64,000 bases of DNA from Thermodesulfobacteriota bacterium (GTDB lineage: Bacteria > Desulfobacterota > BSN033 > UBA1163): NCBI GenBank assembly GCA_026415035.1, contig JAOAHX010000009.1:36189-100188 (forward strand), read 5' to 3'. The notes beneath the pieces were generated by a model that saw only the letters and a program-made list of their open reading frames with translations, was not told the DNA's origin and searched no databases. Made by a program: the position numbers and the translations under genes. Shown here one piece after another: positions 41,277-49,490 of the stretch (position 1 is the stretch's first letter; every line of letters begins with the position of its first letter).

Positions 41277-43202
41277 ATGAAAAAGGTCCAGGTTTGTTTT
41301 CAACCGGTAGGGATACGTGGATGGGTCCTACCGGGGAAAACGGTTTTAGAGGCCTCTCGGGAATTGGGAGTGGGCATTGAATCCCCTTGCGGGGGTGAGG
41401 GAATCTGTGGAAGATGCAAAGTTCAAATTCTAAAGGGCGTCGCCTCTCCGCTGACGGAGGAGGAAACAGGCCGCCTGACCGATTCGGAAAGATTGGCTGG
41501 TTTTCGTCTGGCCTGCGAGGCCAGAGTTGTCGAAGACGTGACGCTCTTGACCCCACAAGAAAGTTTGACCCAAGCGATGGTCGCCCGGAAGGATATTTCT
41601 TCGGGGACTGTGGAGGTCAATCCGGCCCTCCTCCCCTACCCGGTCGAGATGCCTCCCCCGACTCTCCAGGACCTCGTGGGAGATCTCGATCGACTCCAAA
41701 AGGCCCTCACCGAACGCTACGGGCTCCCTCCCCTTGAGGTCGACCCCTTGGCGCTAAGGAAAGGTCCCGGGGTAATGCGGGAAGGGGATTGGAAGGTCAC
41801 TGCCCTGGTGTGGATGGACCGAGAACTTCTGGATGTGAAACCAGGGTCCTTTTCCGACTGCTACGGATTGGCCATCGACATCGGAACGACGACTGTCGTC
41901 GGTTATCTATGCCACCTCGGGACGGGAGAGGTCGTGGCGACGAAATCGATCATGAACCCTCAGGTTCAATATGGTGAAGATGTGATCTCCAGGATCCATT
42001 ACGCCACCACTCATGCCGAGGGAACGAACCAACTCCACCGGGTACTGATCGAGGGGTTGAACCAGCTCATCGAAGCCTCGACCGAGGAGGCCCGTCTCTC
42101 TACGGAAGAGATCTTCGAGGTGACGGTCGTAGGCAATACCTTGATGCACCACCTCTTTCTCGGACTCGATCCCCGGTATCTCGGCGTCTCCCCCTTTGCC
42201 CCGGCTTTAAATCGTTCTCTGGACCTCAAGGCGAGGGAATTGGGGCTGCGGGTCCATCCCTCCGCCAACGTCCACCTCCTTCCCGTCAAGGCGGGTTTTG
42301 TCGGAGCGGATAACATCGCGGTACTGATTGCGGAAAGGCCCTTTGAAAGGGAGGAGCTGACGCTGATCATCGATGTGGGAACCAACGGGGAGCTCGTCTT
42401 GGGCAACCGAGAGCGTCTCCTATCCACCTCCTGTGCCACCGGTCCGGCCCTGGAAGGGGCGCATATCAAATTCGGCATGCGGGCCGCCCTGGGGGCCATC
42501 GAACGCGTCAGGATCGAGCCCGGGTCCCTGGAGGTCGACTACAAAGTGATCGGCGAGGAGACCTGGAAAACAGAAAGGACGAGGGCAAAGGGGCTGTGTG
42601 GGTCTGGGATCGTTGACGCCGTCGCCGAGTTATTCCGTTGCGGGGTGATCGAGGAGAGCGGTCAGTTCAAGAGGACCCTTTCCTCATCGCGTCTGAAATT
42701 CACCGCCGAAGGCCCTGAATTCGTCATCGCATGGAAGGAGGAAACCTCCCATGGGAGAGAGGTGACCATTACCCAGCAAGATGTCCGCAACGTCCAGCTG
42801 GCCAAAGCGGCCCTCTATGCCGGAGCCAAGGTGATGATGAAGAAACTTGGAGTAGAGGCACCCGAGCGCGTCGTCCTCGCAGGGGCCTTCGGAAGCTACA
42901 TCGATCCTGAAAAGGCCATGATCCTTGGAATGATCCCGGATTGCGATTTAAAAAGAGTCTTCAGCGTCGGCAACGCCGCCGGAGAGGGAGCCCGGATTGC
43001 CCTCTTGAACCGGGAGAGGAGGAGGGAAGCGGGAGAGATCGCCCGAAGGGTGGAATATCTCGAACTGACCCTCGAGCCCGATTTTCAGAAGGAGTTCATC
43101 GAGGCCATGCCCCTCCCCCATTTGAGAGACCCCTTTCCTCATGTGAGAGGACTGATCTCCCGAGGGATCCCCGACCTTTCACAGGTTGACTTATTCAAAT
43201 GA
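41277..43202 (+). CDS. Corrinoid reductive activator (RamA/RACE-like, [2Fe-2S] plus ASKHA ATPase)
   Basis: 641 aa from the ATG at 41277; the frame is open further upstream but begins before the predicted promoter. The N-terminal [2Fe-2S] domain has CGGEGICGRCKVQ and FRLACEA. A linker leads to an actin-like ATPase region starting LAIDIGTTTVVGYLCHL, with LIIDVGTNGELVLGN, STSCATGPALEGAHI and VVLAGAFGSYIDPEKA. This is the RACE/activating-enzyme type that reduces inactive Co(II) corrinoid proteins with ATP. It completes the methyl-transfer set with corrinoid proteins, methyltransferases I and II. Confidence 0.92.
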   Translation: MKKVQVCFQPVGIRGWVLPGKTVLEASRELGVGIESPCGGEGICGRCKVQILKGVASPLTEEETGRLTDSERLAGFRLACEARVVEDVTLLTPQESLTQAMVARKDISSGTVEVNPALLPYPVEMPPPTLQDLVGDLDRLQKALTERYGLPPLEVDPLALRKGPGVMREGDWKVTALVWMDRELLDVKPGSFSDCYGLAIDIGTTTVVGYLCHLGTGEVVATKSIMNPQVQYGEDVISRIHYATTHAEGTNQLHRVLIEGLNQLIEASTEEARLSTEEIFEVTVVGNTLMHHLFLGLDPRYLGVSPFAPALNRSLDLKARELGLRVHPSANVHLLPVKAGFVGADNIAVLIAERPFEREELTLIIDVGTNGELVLGNRERLLSTSCATGPALEGAHIKFGMRAALGAIERVRIEPGSLEVDYKVIGEETWKTERTRAKGLCGSGIVDAVAELFRCGVIEESGQFKRTLSSSRLKFTAEGPEFVIAWKEETSHGREVTITQQDVRNVQLAKAALYAGAKVMMKKLGVEAPERVVLAGAFGSYIDPEKAMILGMIPDCDLKRVFSVGNAAGEGARIALLNRERRREAGEIARRVEYLELTLEPDFQKEFIEAMPLPHLRDPFPHVRGLISRGIPDLSQVDLFK

Positions 43203-43328
43203 GAGGGTCGAATACCGAACCTTTGCGGAGAGGACCGATCCACCCACCCGAACCCAAGGCGTGGGCTGCCCACCAGATCCTCCTCAACCCGGTTGGTATT
43301 GTGCCTGGTGTTTCACCTTACCCGAAGG
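43203..43328. other. Convergent spacer
   Basis: The 126-bp spacer lies between two converging stops. It contains gtgggctgcccac (43261-43273), a 6-bp inverted repeat around one base, too tight to fold as a standard hairpin. I see no U-run terminator. Confidence 0.3.
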
Positions 43329-43544
43329 TTATCCCCGCCGGTCCGTCCTGTCTTTCCGATTATGGCCAAGGCAATCTTCTCGGAAACAGCACTGCAGTTG
43401 ATCGCAATAGTCGGTGGCCGTTCCGAAACAGTCGAAATTCCCCTCGGCCCTCTGGATCCTTCGGATCAGCTCCCCCTTTTTCAATCCAAAGGTATTCTTC
43501 AGCCCAAGGGTTTTCGCCTTCGCCCTGATCTCCTGAATTTTCAT
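43329..43544 (-). CDS. Small SAP-domain protein with Cys-rich tail
   Basis: 71 aa. The first half is a SAP-like helix-extended loop-helix (IQEIRAKAKTLGLKNTFGLKKGELIRRIQ), a putative nucleic-acid-binding fold; the second half has Cys in NFDCFGTATDYCDQLQCCFREDC, typical of a small conserved family in Desulfobacterota. The Cys cluster could bind zinc. The start follows GAGAGGTGATCC. It has its own promoter with a palindromic site. Function unknown. Confidence 0.75.
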   Translation of the reverse strand: MKIQEIRAKAKTLGLKNTFGLKKGELIRRIQRAEGNFDCFGTATDYCDQLQCCFREDCLGHNRKDRTDRRG

Positions 43545-43563
43545 GGATCACCTCTCTCATCTT

Positions 43564-43592
43564 ATTGTTTGGCCAAACTCCTCTTTTGTCAA
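43564..43592 (-). promoter_or_regulatory. Promoter with 12-bp palindrome for the SAP-domain gene
   Basis: On the minus strand TTGACA (43592-43587), a 17-bp spacer and AACAAT (43569-43564). The perfect palindrome gtttggccaaac (43567-43578) overlaps the -10 and spacer, a typical operator place. The gene may autoregulate or answer an unlinked repressor. Confidence 0.5.
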
Positions 43593-43634
43593 GGACATTT
43601 TGATTCTTCGGGTAGATAAGGTTATATCAAAGGC

Positions 43635-44900
43635 ATGAGGATGAATCCCATCATCCTACAACGGTCTGAGCATCCCCTTTCGCGGTCGATGATCGACGAA
43701 GAGGCCCTCAAGGTCCTTTACCGGCTCCATCGACACGGGTTTTTGGCTTATCTCGTCGGAGGAAGTGTCAGGGATCTCCTGCTGGGGAAGAAACCCAAAG
43801 ATTTCGATGTGGTGACCAACGCCCATCCCCATCAGATCCGAGAGCTTTTCAGAAATAGCCGGATCATCGGACGACGATTCAGGCTGGTACACGTCTTCTT
43901 TAAGGGAGGGAAGGTGATCGAGGTCTCCACCTTTAGGAGCCATTCAGAATTTGAGGCGATCGAGGCCTCGGACGCATCGGCCACCCGGACCGATGCCTTC
44001 GGAACCCCCGAGGAGGACGCCTTACGTCGGGATATTACCATCAATGGCCTGTTTTACAACATCGCCGATTTTACCATCATCGACTATGTGGGAGGAGTGG
44101 AGGACCTCCGGAAGGGGATCATCCGAACCATCGGCGATCCCGACGAAAAATTCATTCAGGATCCGGTTCGGATGATTCGGGTGATCCGGCATGCGGCCCG
44201 CACCGGTTTCCCCATCGAAGAGAAGACCTATCAAGCCCTTCTCGTCCACCGCGAAAAGATTAAGACCTGCGCTCCCTCCCGGGTCAGGGAGGAATTTCTG
44301 AGGGAATTAAAAGAAGGCTATGCCGTCGAATCGCTTCGACTGATGATCAACACGGGCCTCCTCTTCCCCCTCTTTCCGGATTTGAAACGGGCCTTAGGAG
44401 GGGAAGGGGGGACAGGGAGGAAAAATCAGGAATACCTTCTCTCCCTCTTCCATCTGGTCGACCGGATGGTGAGGGAAGGCCAGACCATTCCGGATGCGAT
44501 CCTTCTGGCATGTTTCGTCACACCCTTCCTCCAGGCCCTTCCCTTCGAGCATCCCTTTCTCCCTAAGAACGTCCAGTCCCATTATCGGAACGAGATGATC
44601 CGATGGGCGGTCCACCAGCTCCTCAACCCCTTCTCGGTCCAAAAGGGAACGAAGGAATTGACCATCCAGGTCCTTGCCGCCCAATGGAATTTAAGGCATT
44701 TCCTCCAGAGGGGAATGTTGCCCAAGAAGTTCCGGACCAAAAGGTATTTCAAAGACGCCGTCCTCTTCTTCGGCCTCGAAGCGGAGGCCAAAGGGGAGAA
44801 AGTCCCCCGACTGATCCGCAACGCCGTTCCCCCGGGGTTCTTACCCTGGTGGCCAAAAGAACTCCGCATCAAAAGAAGACCCCTTCACCACCCCCCTTAG
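43635..44900 (+). CDS. pcnB: Poly(A) polymerase / tRNA nucleotidyltransferase family protein
   Basis: 421 aa. A nucleotidyltransferase core has YLVGGSVRDLLLGKKPKDFDVVTNA (GS...DFD is the catalytic motif), RRFRLVHVFFKG, EEDALRRDITINGLFYN, and RAxR-like IRVIRHAARTGF. The long charged C-terminal region is as in PcnB rather than short CCA enzymes. It adds 3' tails to RNA for decay in Gram-negative bacteria. It is unrelated in function to its neighbours and apparently transcribed alone. Confidence 0.9.
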   Translation: MRMNPIILQRSEHPLSRSMIDEEALKVLYRLHRHGFLAYLVGGSVRDLLLGKKPKDFDVVTNAHPHQIRELFRNSRIIGRRFRLVHVFFKGGKVIEVSTFRSHSEFEAIEASDASATRTDAFGTPEEDALRRDITINGLFYNIADFTIIDYVGGVEDLRKGIIRTIGDPDEKFIQDPVRMIRVIRHAARTGFPIEEKTYQALLVHREKIKTCAPSRVREEFLRELKEGYAVESLRLMINTGLLFPLFPDLKRALGGEGGTGRKNQEYLLSLFHLVDRMVREGQTIPDAILLACFVTPFLQALPFEHPFLPKNVQSHYRNEMIRWAVHQLLNPFSVQKGTKELTIQVLAAQWNLRHFLQRGMLPKKFRTKRYFKDAVLFFGLEAEAKGEKVPRLIRNAVPPGFLPWWPKELRIKRRPLHHPP

Positions 44901-45124
44901 GAAAGACCGGGGGCCTTTCGGCCGAGAGGCAAGGGAGCAACTTCCAACCTCCCTCCCTACAGGGATGCCTGGGGGATCGTAAACGAAGGCAACTCACCTT
45001 CGAACAGAGGAAGGGCGCTATCGGGGGTTTAAGGGGGTCAGGGACGTTCTAAGGCCTTCAAGCCTTCTGCCCTGGATTCCTTCTGCTCCAAATGGGGCGG
45101 GGCACCTTAGCAGATCACCCCGTC
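44901..45124. other. Convergent spacer between pcnB and the third TRAP operon
   Basis: 224 bp without a supported gene. A small inverted repeat aaggc-cttcaa-gcctt occurs near 45051-45067, and ggcc-tttc-ggcc near 44912. Neither has a U-run. Nothing else stands out. Confidence 0.3.
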
Positions 45125-46426
45125 TCACCTCATCAATACCGATGGAAGATAAGTCGCCAGTTGGGGGAATAAAAAGAGCAACACGGCACCGACCACGAGG
45201 CTGATTAAAAAGGGATAAACGCCTCTGTAGATGGTACCGAAGGGGACTTTGGTAATATTTTTGACGACGAACACGTTGATGGCCACCGGAGGGATCACCA
45301 CACCCACCATCACCGTGACGGCGATCACCATACCAAACCAGATGGGGTCAAAGCCCAATTTGATGATGACCGGATAGAAGATGGGGGTGGCTAAGACCAT
45401 AAAGGCCAGGTCATCAATAAAGGATCCTCCCAATAGATAGATGAAGGCGATGAAGACCATAATCACATATTTATGAAAGGGGAGTCCTACGATCCAGTCG
45501 GCGGCGATCATCGGAATTTTTGTGACGGCAAGAAAATGGCCGAGCACGGTGGACCCGGCAATTAACATGAGGACCATACAGGCGGTCCGAAGGGATTCGG
45601 CGACCGATTTGACATATCCCTTGAAGTTGATATCGCCCTTCAGCAGTGCCAGCAAAAGGACGGCAAAGGTTCCGATACTGCCTGCTTCGGTCGGTGTAAA
45701 ATACCCCTTCATCAACCCTCCGATGACCAGCAAAAAAATGATCAACACCCATGTCACTTCCGGCAGGGATGCGATCCTCTCCTTCCAGGTCGATTTGGCC
45801 CCCTTGGGACCCAAACGAGGATTGATCTTACACCATCCATAAATGATGACGACGAAGAAAAAGGCGATGATCAAACCCGGGATGATTCCGGCCAAGAACA
45901 GTTTTCCAATCGACTGTTCGGTGATAATGCCGAATACGATTAATGTGACGCTGGGGGGGATGAGGATCCCGAGGGTCCCCACCGTGGCGACGATCCCTGT
46001 GGAAAGTTTTTTATCGTAATGGTAACGGTCCATCTCGGGGACGGCCACACTGGCGAAGGTGGCGGCGGTTGCCGGAGAGGATCCACAGATGGCCTTGAAC
46101 GCCGTGGCCCCGGCCACGGTCGCCATGGCCAACCCACCCGGGATGTGTCCGATGAATTTATAGGAGGCGTGATATAATCGTTTGGCAATCCCCGCGTTGA
46201 AGGCAATCTGCCCCATCAAGACGAAAAGGGGGATGACCGTAAATCCATAAGAGGCGAAGACATCGAAAAAATCTTTCGCTAAGAGGTTCAGGGCCGCGGG
46301 CAACGAGATGATGTAAGCAAATCCCAGGAAACCTACGATCGCCATGGCAAAACCCAGTTCAATCCCAGTCAAAAACAGAACCAGAACGATCGCCAGGCCT
46401 AAAATACCGACGGTCACCTCACTCAT
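45125..46426 (-). CDS. dctM: TRAP transporter large permease, third system
   Basis: 433 aa, 12 or so hydrophobic segments. DctM landmarks: LFLTGIELGFAMAIVGFLGF, VIPLFVLMGQIAFNAGIAKR, GIVATVGTLGILIPPSVT, YFTPTEAGSIGTFAVLLL, FDPIWFGMVIAVTVMVGVVI followed by PPVAINVFV. Its start overlaps the end of dctQ by 8 bp. It is the last gene of a P-Q-M operon on the minus strand. Confidence 0.94.
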   Translation of the reverse strand: MSEVTVGILGLAIVLVLFLTGIELGFAMAIVGFLGFAYIISLPAALNLLAKDFFDVFASYGFTVIPLFVLMGQIAFNAGIAKRLYHASYKFIGHIPGGLAMATVAGATAFKAICGSSPATAATFASVAVPEMDRYHYDKKLSTGIVATVGTLGILIPPSVTLIVFGIITEQSIGKLFLAGIIPGLIIAFFFVVIIYGWCKINPRLGPKGAKSTWKERIASLPEVTWVLIIFLLVIGGLMKGYFTPTEAGSIGTFAVLLLALLKGDINFKGYVKSVAESLRTACMVLMLIAGSTVLGHFLAVTKIPMIAADWIVGLPFHKYVIMVFIAFIYLLGGSFIDDLAFMVLATPIFYPVIIKLGFDPIWFGMVIAVTVMVGVVIPPVAINVFVVKNITKVPFGTIYRGVYPFLISLVVGAVLLFLFPQLATYLPSVLMR

Positions 46427-46901
46427 ATTCTCCTCCGAAGATTTTCATGATATCGCAGACCAAGACCAGACACTGGACAAAACAAGCGATCCCGATCCCG
46501 TAGGCCACCGGATAAAAAGGAAGCTGGAGGGTGAGAGAGACCTCCCCCGATTTCTTCAAATCCATTCCCACCTTGATGAGGTTCCATCCCGCTAAAAAAA
46601 ACAGGCCGATTCCCATCAATCGGGTAGTGACATTGAACGCATCCCTTATCTTTTTCGGAAGTTTGAGAATGAAGAAATCGACAAATATATGGCCTCTCAC
46701 CCACGAGGTGAGGGGGATGGCAAAGCCGATGACAATGGCGCCTGTAAAGGCCACCAACTCAAATGTGCCCGTGATCGGCCTCCGGAAATACCTTAAAATG
46801 ACATCACAGACGGTCAGGGCGATAATGAACGTCAGGGCGATACCCGCCATCCCGTACATCGCACGACTGAATCCTTTAATGCTATTCAAAAAGACCTTCA
46901 T
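46419..46901 (-). CDS. dctQ: TRAP transporter small permease, third system
   Basis: 160 aa with four hydrophobic stretches: AMYGMAGIALTFIIALTVC, FELVAFTGAIVIGFAIPL, then GHIFVDFFILKLPKKIRD and the final LPFYPVAYGIGIACFVQC segment. Standard DctQ order. It lies 84 bp after dctP, behind a terminator-like hairpin. Confidence 0.9.
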   Translation of the reverse strand: MKVFLNSIKGFSRAMYGMAGIALTFIIALTVCDVILRYFRRPITGTFELVAFTGAIVIGFAIPLTSWVRGHIFVDFFILKLPKKIRDAFNVTTRLMGIGLFFLAGWNLIKVGMDLKKSGEVSLTLQLPFYPVAYGIGIACFVQCLVLVCDIMKIFGGEYE

Positions 46902-46931
46902 CGAGGGCTCCTTCTTCCATGCCTTTTTAAC

Positions 46932-46971
46932 AAAAAAGGGGGAGAAGGAGGAAAGATCCTCACACTCCCCC
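46932..46971 (-). terminator. Terminator-like hairpin with U-run between dctP and dctQ
   Basis: On the minus strand GGGGGAG (46971-46965) pairs with CTCCCCC (46944-46938), with an inner GAGGA/TCCTC pairing, and is followed by TTTTTT (46937-46932). This is a plausible partial rho-independent terminator that would let most transcripts end after the binding-protein gene. Confidence 0.6.
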
Positions 46972-46985
46972 GAAGGGTGGGAACG

Positions 46986-48014
46986 TTATTTTTGGTATTT
47001 ATACAACGCCTCCAGGCAGAACCGAAAGGCCTCTTCCCCCGGCAGGCCTTTTTCTTTCATGGATTTGATATAATCATCGAAGATCGGCTTCACCAATTTG
47101 GTCCATTTCCAGTCTTCATCCTGAGAGAGGGTGATGATCTGATTCCCCCTGGCTTTGATCACGTCATATCCTTTTTTATCGATTTCATCCCAGGCCCTAC
47201 CGGTCTTTTCGATCCATTCCTCGTTTAGCTTCTCGATGGTCCTCTGGATGTCGGCCGGCAAAGCAGCCCATTTGCTCTTATTCATCGCAACAATAAAAGC
47301 CGTGGAGTAAGCAGAGCCGAAATTTTGGGTGGTATATTTCGTCACTTCAGCCAGTTTCCAACCATCGAGGGCCTCCACGGGGGCCATCACCCCTTCGGCC
47401 ACCCCCCGGCTGAGGGCGTCATACGTTTCGGGCATGGGCATGGCCACAGGGGCCCCTCCGAGGGCGGCGACCACTTTGGCGCTCAACCCATGGCTGCGAA
47501 TCTTGAGGCCTTTTAAATCTTCCAATTTGCTGACGGCCTTTTTGGAGGTATGAAGGATCCCCGGTCCATGGGCATGTAAATACATGACCTTTACATCCTC
47601 AAACTCCTTGGGGTTGAACCGCTTCAAAAAATCGTTGGCCATTTTCGTTGCGGCATAACCACTCTTATATCCCAGGGGAAGATCGATCACTTCGGACAGG
47701 GGGAATTTCCCCCTCGTGTAACCGAGCACCGTCAGGCAGAAATCGGATATCCCTTTGACCACCCCATCGTAGGCCACGTCTCCCTTGGTCAAGGTTCCCC
47801 CCGGAAACATCGTCACCTTAACCCTTCCATCCGTCCTCTTCTCTAACTCCTTACACCACTCCACCGCGAGGACGGTCATCCGATGAGGAGCCGGAAAGAA
47901 GGTGGAGTAATTCAACTCAATGGGTTTGGTCTGGGCTGAGGCCATCGTCACCCATCCCATCCCACCGATGATGGCGATCCCTAATAATGCGAAAACGAGT
48001 TTAAATCGTCCCAT
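46986..48014 (-). CDS. dctP: TRAP transporter solute-binding protein, third system
   Basis: 342 aa. The Sec signal peptide begins MGRFKLVFALLGIAIIGGMG and ends near ASAQ. DctP motifs include GRVKVTMFPGGTLTKGD, LKGLKIRSHGLSAKVVAALGG (ligand Arg) and MPETYDALSRGVAEGV. The ATG is behind AAAAGGAGG, with a longer match to the 16S tail 65 nt further up. Transcribed from the promoter at 48196-48169. Ligand unknown. Confidence 0.93.
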   Translation of the reverse strand: MGRFKLVFALLGIAIIGGMGWVTMASAQTKPIELNYSTFFPAPHRMTVLAVEWCKELEKRTDGRVKVTMFPGGTLTKGDVAYDGVVKGISDFCLTVLGYTRGKFPLSEVIDLPLGYKSGYAATKMANDFLKRFNPKEFEDVKVMYLHAHGPGILHTSKKAVSKLEDLKGLKIRSHGLSAKVVAALGGAPVAMPMPETYDALSRGVAEGVMAPVEALDGWKLAEVTKYTTQNFGSAYSTAFIVAMNKSKWAALPADIQRTIEKLNEEWIEKTGRAWDEIDKKGYDVIKARGNQIITLSQDEDWKWTKLVKPIFDDYIKSMKEKGLPGEEAFRFCLEALYKYQK

Positions 48015-48359
48015 AAGTTCCTCCTTTTCTGATGTGGTGTGAACTTGCGGTTGATGGGATTTGAATTCTTTCTTTGGATCACCTCCTTTTGGCAGATTTG
48101 GTGAACCCTTGAGGAAGGATCCACCCCCACTTCAAGATTCAACAACAGACTTGTGATTTTGTGAACTTAGTATAATCGGTAGAATATTTTTGTCAAGTCA
48201 TTTTAGGAGATGGGCTTTGAGGGTTTTTCTCGGTGGAGGAAGGTTCGAAAACGGAGACCCATCGCCGAAGGAAGAAGACGGGTTCATCCGTGGATGAATC
48301 AAGAGAGGAATCTTTTTCACAAAGGGGATTTCAAGACGTTTGGGCCTCCAATTGGGACA
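48015..48359. other. 345-bp leader and spacer upstream of the third TRAP operon
   Basis: It holds the minus-strand promoter (48169-48196) and, in the leader, the sequence ggatcacctcctttt (48076-48090), which read on the minus strand is a long Shine-Dalgarno match without a nearby start codon. Toward 48283-48298 there is ttcatcc-gt-ggatgaa, a 7-bp inverted repeat just downstream of the DUF4388-like gene. No supported gene; a plus-strand open frame at 48233-48430 looks random. Confidence 0.5.
48169..48196 (-). promoter_or_regulatory. Sigma70 promoter for the third TRAP operon
   Basis: On the minus strand TTGACA (48196-48191), a 16-bp spacer and TATACT (48174-48169). Transcription from about 48162 gives a leader near 150 nt. 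The surrounding DNA is distinctly AT-rich compared with the coding regions. Confidence 0.7.
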
Positions 48360-49442
48360 TCAAGGGAGAAGCGAGGATAGAGGCTCTTCGAGGTTCAGTC
48401 TTACGAGAGCATCCCTGTGAGCCACAATGAACGATTCGATGCCGGCCTTCAACTTCAATGAGACCATCTTCTCTTTGGGCACTTCCTTTTCGAGGCGGGC
48501 CATGGCGGAGCGGAAGGCCTCAATAAGGCCTTTGGTAAACTCCTCCCTTGTGACCTCGCCAAGGAAACGGATCGTCCCGTTTTCGTACTCAAATTCGCCG
48601 GCAAAGGGGTCCAGAAATCCGAAGGTTTCGGCTTGGTCGATCCGGGCCTTCTTAAATAATTTTTTAAAAGTCCCTTTAGGAGTGAGGCTGTCGACAACCT
48701 TCTCGGCATCCGAGAGGAAGTTCTGAAAGAGATGAAGGAGATCCTGCAATCTCTCCCGCTCCCCTTGGGAACCCGTCCCGTCTCCTTCGTTGCGGTTCGG
48801 GGTTCCCTCCTCCGAGGTAACCCTGGCCGACTCCTCGGCCTTTCCTGAGGTTCCCGGGACGCCGTAGACATTGAACAGGGCCCCCAGGGTGGTGGCGTTC
48901 TCGATGAAGGCCGGAAGGGTGATCGAACCGAAGATGGAAGGTCCGGTCTTCGGGGTGATGAACATTTCGATCAGCTCCCCTTCTTCCAGGAAGACCACCC
49001 CCATCGGTTGACGGTCCCTGGTGAGGACCTCGATATACCCCGTATGCCTCTCCTCCTTCATCTTTTGGAGAAACTCGTCGAATCGGATAAATTGGGTGGA
49101 GAGTTCTTTAAAAAGCAAAGGCTGATGAAGATGGTTCGCCACGAGGGCGACTTTCTCCGCAGGAAGCTGATGAAGGTTGAGCACCCCGTCTTTCCGCTTT
49201 GAGAGGGTCAAAAGGGTTTTGACCGCCTCTTTGCCGGTCAAGACCTCGGTCTCTCCGCGACCCTGGACTTGCCCGTTGATGATCTCTCCGGAGTCAATAA
49301 AGAGGACCCCTTTGGTCTCGAGAAAATCGAGCTCCACCGTGCCACAGAAGTCCTCCAGTTTCAAAGCCTCCAGGAGCGCCACCAGGTCGGTGTAGGCCGT
49401 CGAGAGATTTTTATGAACCGCTTCTCCTTTTGGAAGGATCAC
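48360..49442 (-). CDS. DUF4388-like (PATAN-type) protein, unknown function
   Basis: 360 aa starting with GTG at 49442 behind GGGGAGG. The N-terminal stretch LLEALKLEDFCGTVELDFLE and GVLFIDSGEIINGQVQG resembles DUF4388/PATAN repeats, and a second unit (TGYIEVLTRDRQPMGVVFLEEGELIEMF, about residues 133-160) repeats the pattern. A low-complexity linker rich in Glu/Gly (about 200-230) joins a C-terminal helical domain (PKGTFKKLFKKARIDQAETF). No membrane segment. It is the last gene of a run with a Cache-HAMP protein and another DUF4388 protein, suggesting a signalling role. I do not recognise the C-terminal domain. Confidence 0.65.
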   Translation of the reverse strand: MILPKGEAVHKNLSTAYTDLVALLEALKLEDFCGTVELDFLETKGVLFIDSGEIINGQVQGRGETEVLTGKEAVKTLLTLSKRKDGVLNLHQLPAEKVALVANHLHQPLLFKELSTQFIRFDEFLQKMKEERHTGYIEVLTRDRQPMGVVFLEEGELIEMFITPKTGPSIFGSITLPAFIENATTLGALFNVYGVPGTSGKAEESARVTSEEGTPNRNEGDGTGSQGERERLQDLLHLFQNFLSDAEKVVDSLTPKGTFKKLFKKARIDQAETFGFLDPFAGEFEYENGTIRFLGEVTREEFTKGLIEAFRSAMARLEKEVPKEKMVSLKLKAGIESFIVAHRDALVRLNLEEPLSSLLP

Positions 49443-49490
49443 CCTGACCTCCCCTCCCCCTCCTAGGGACGGGTCTGCGCCCGGGAAAGG

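Noticed and set aside
43199..43528. Plus-strand open frames opposite the SAP-domain gene
   Set aside because: The minus-strand SAP protein has a ribosome site, promoter and conserved pattern; the plus frames have none.
44603..45052. Open frame overlapping the 3' end of pcnB and running into the spacer
   Set aside because: Shadow of pcnB; residues are Pro/Arg/Gly-rich with no recognisable features.
48233..48430. 65-codon plus-strand open frame in the spacer upstream of the third TRAP operon
   Set aside because: No ribosome site of note, overlaps the end of the DUF4388-like gene, and composition looks random.
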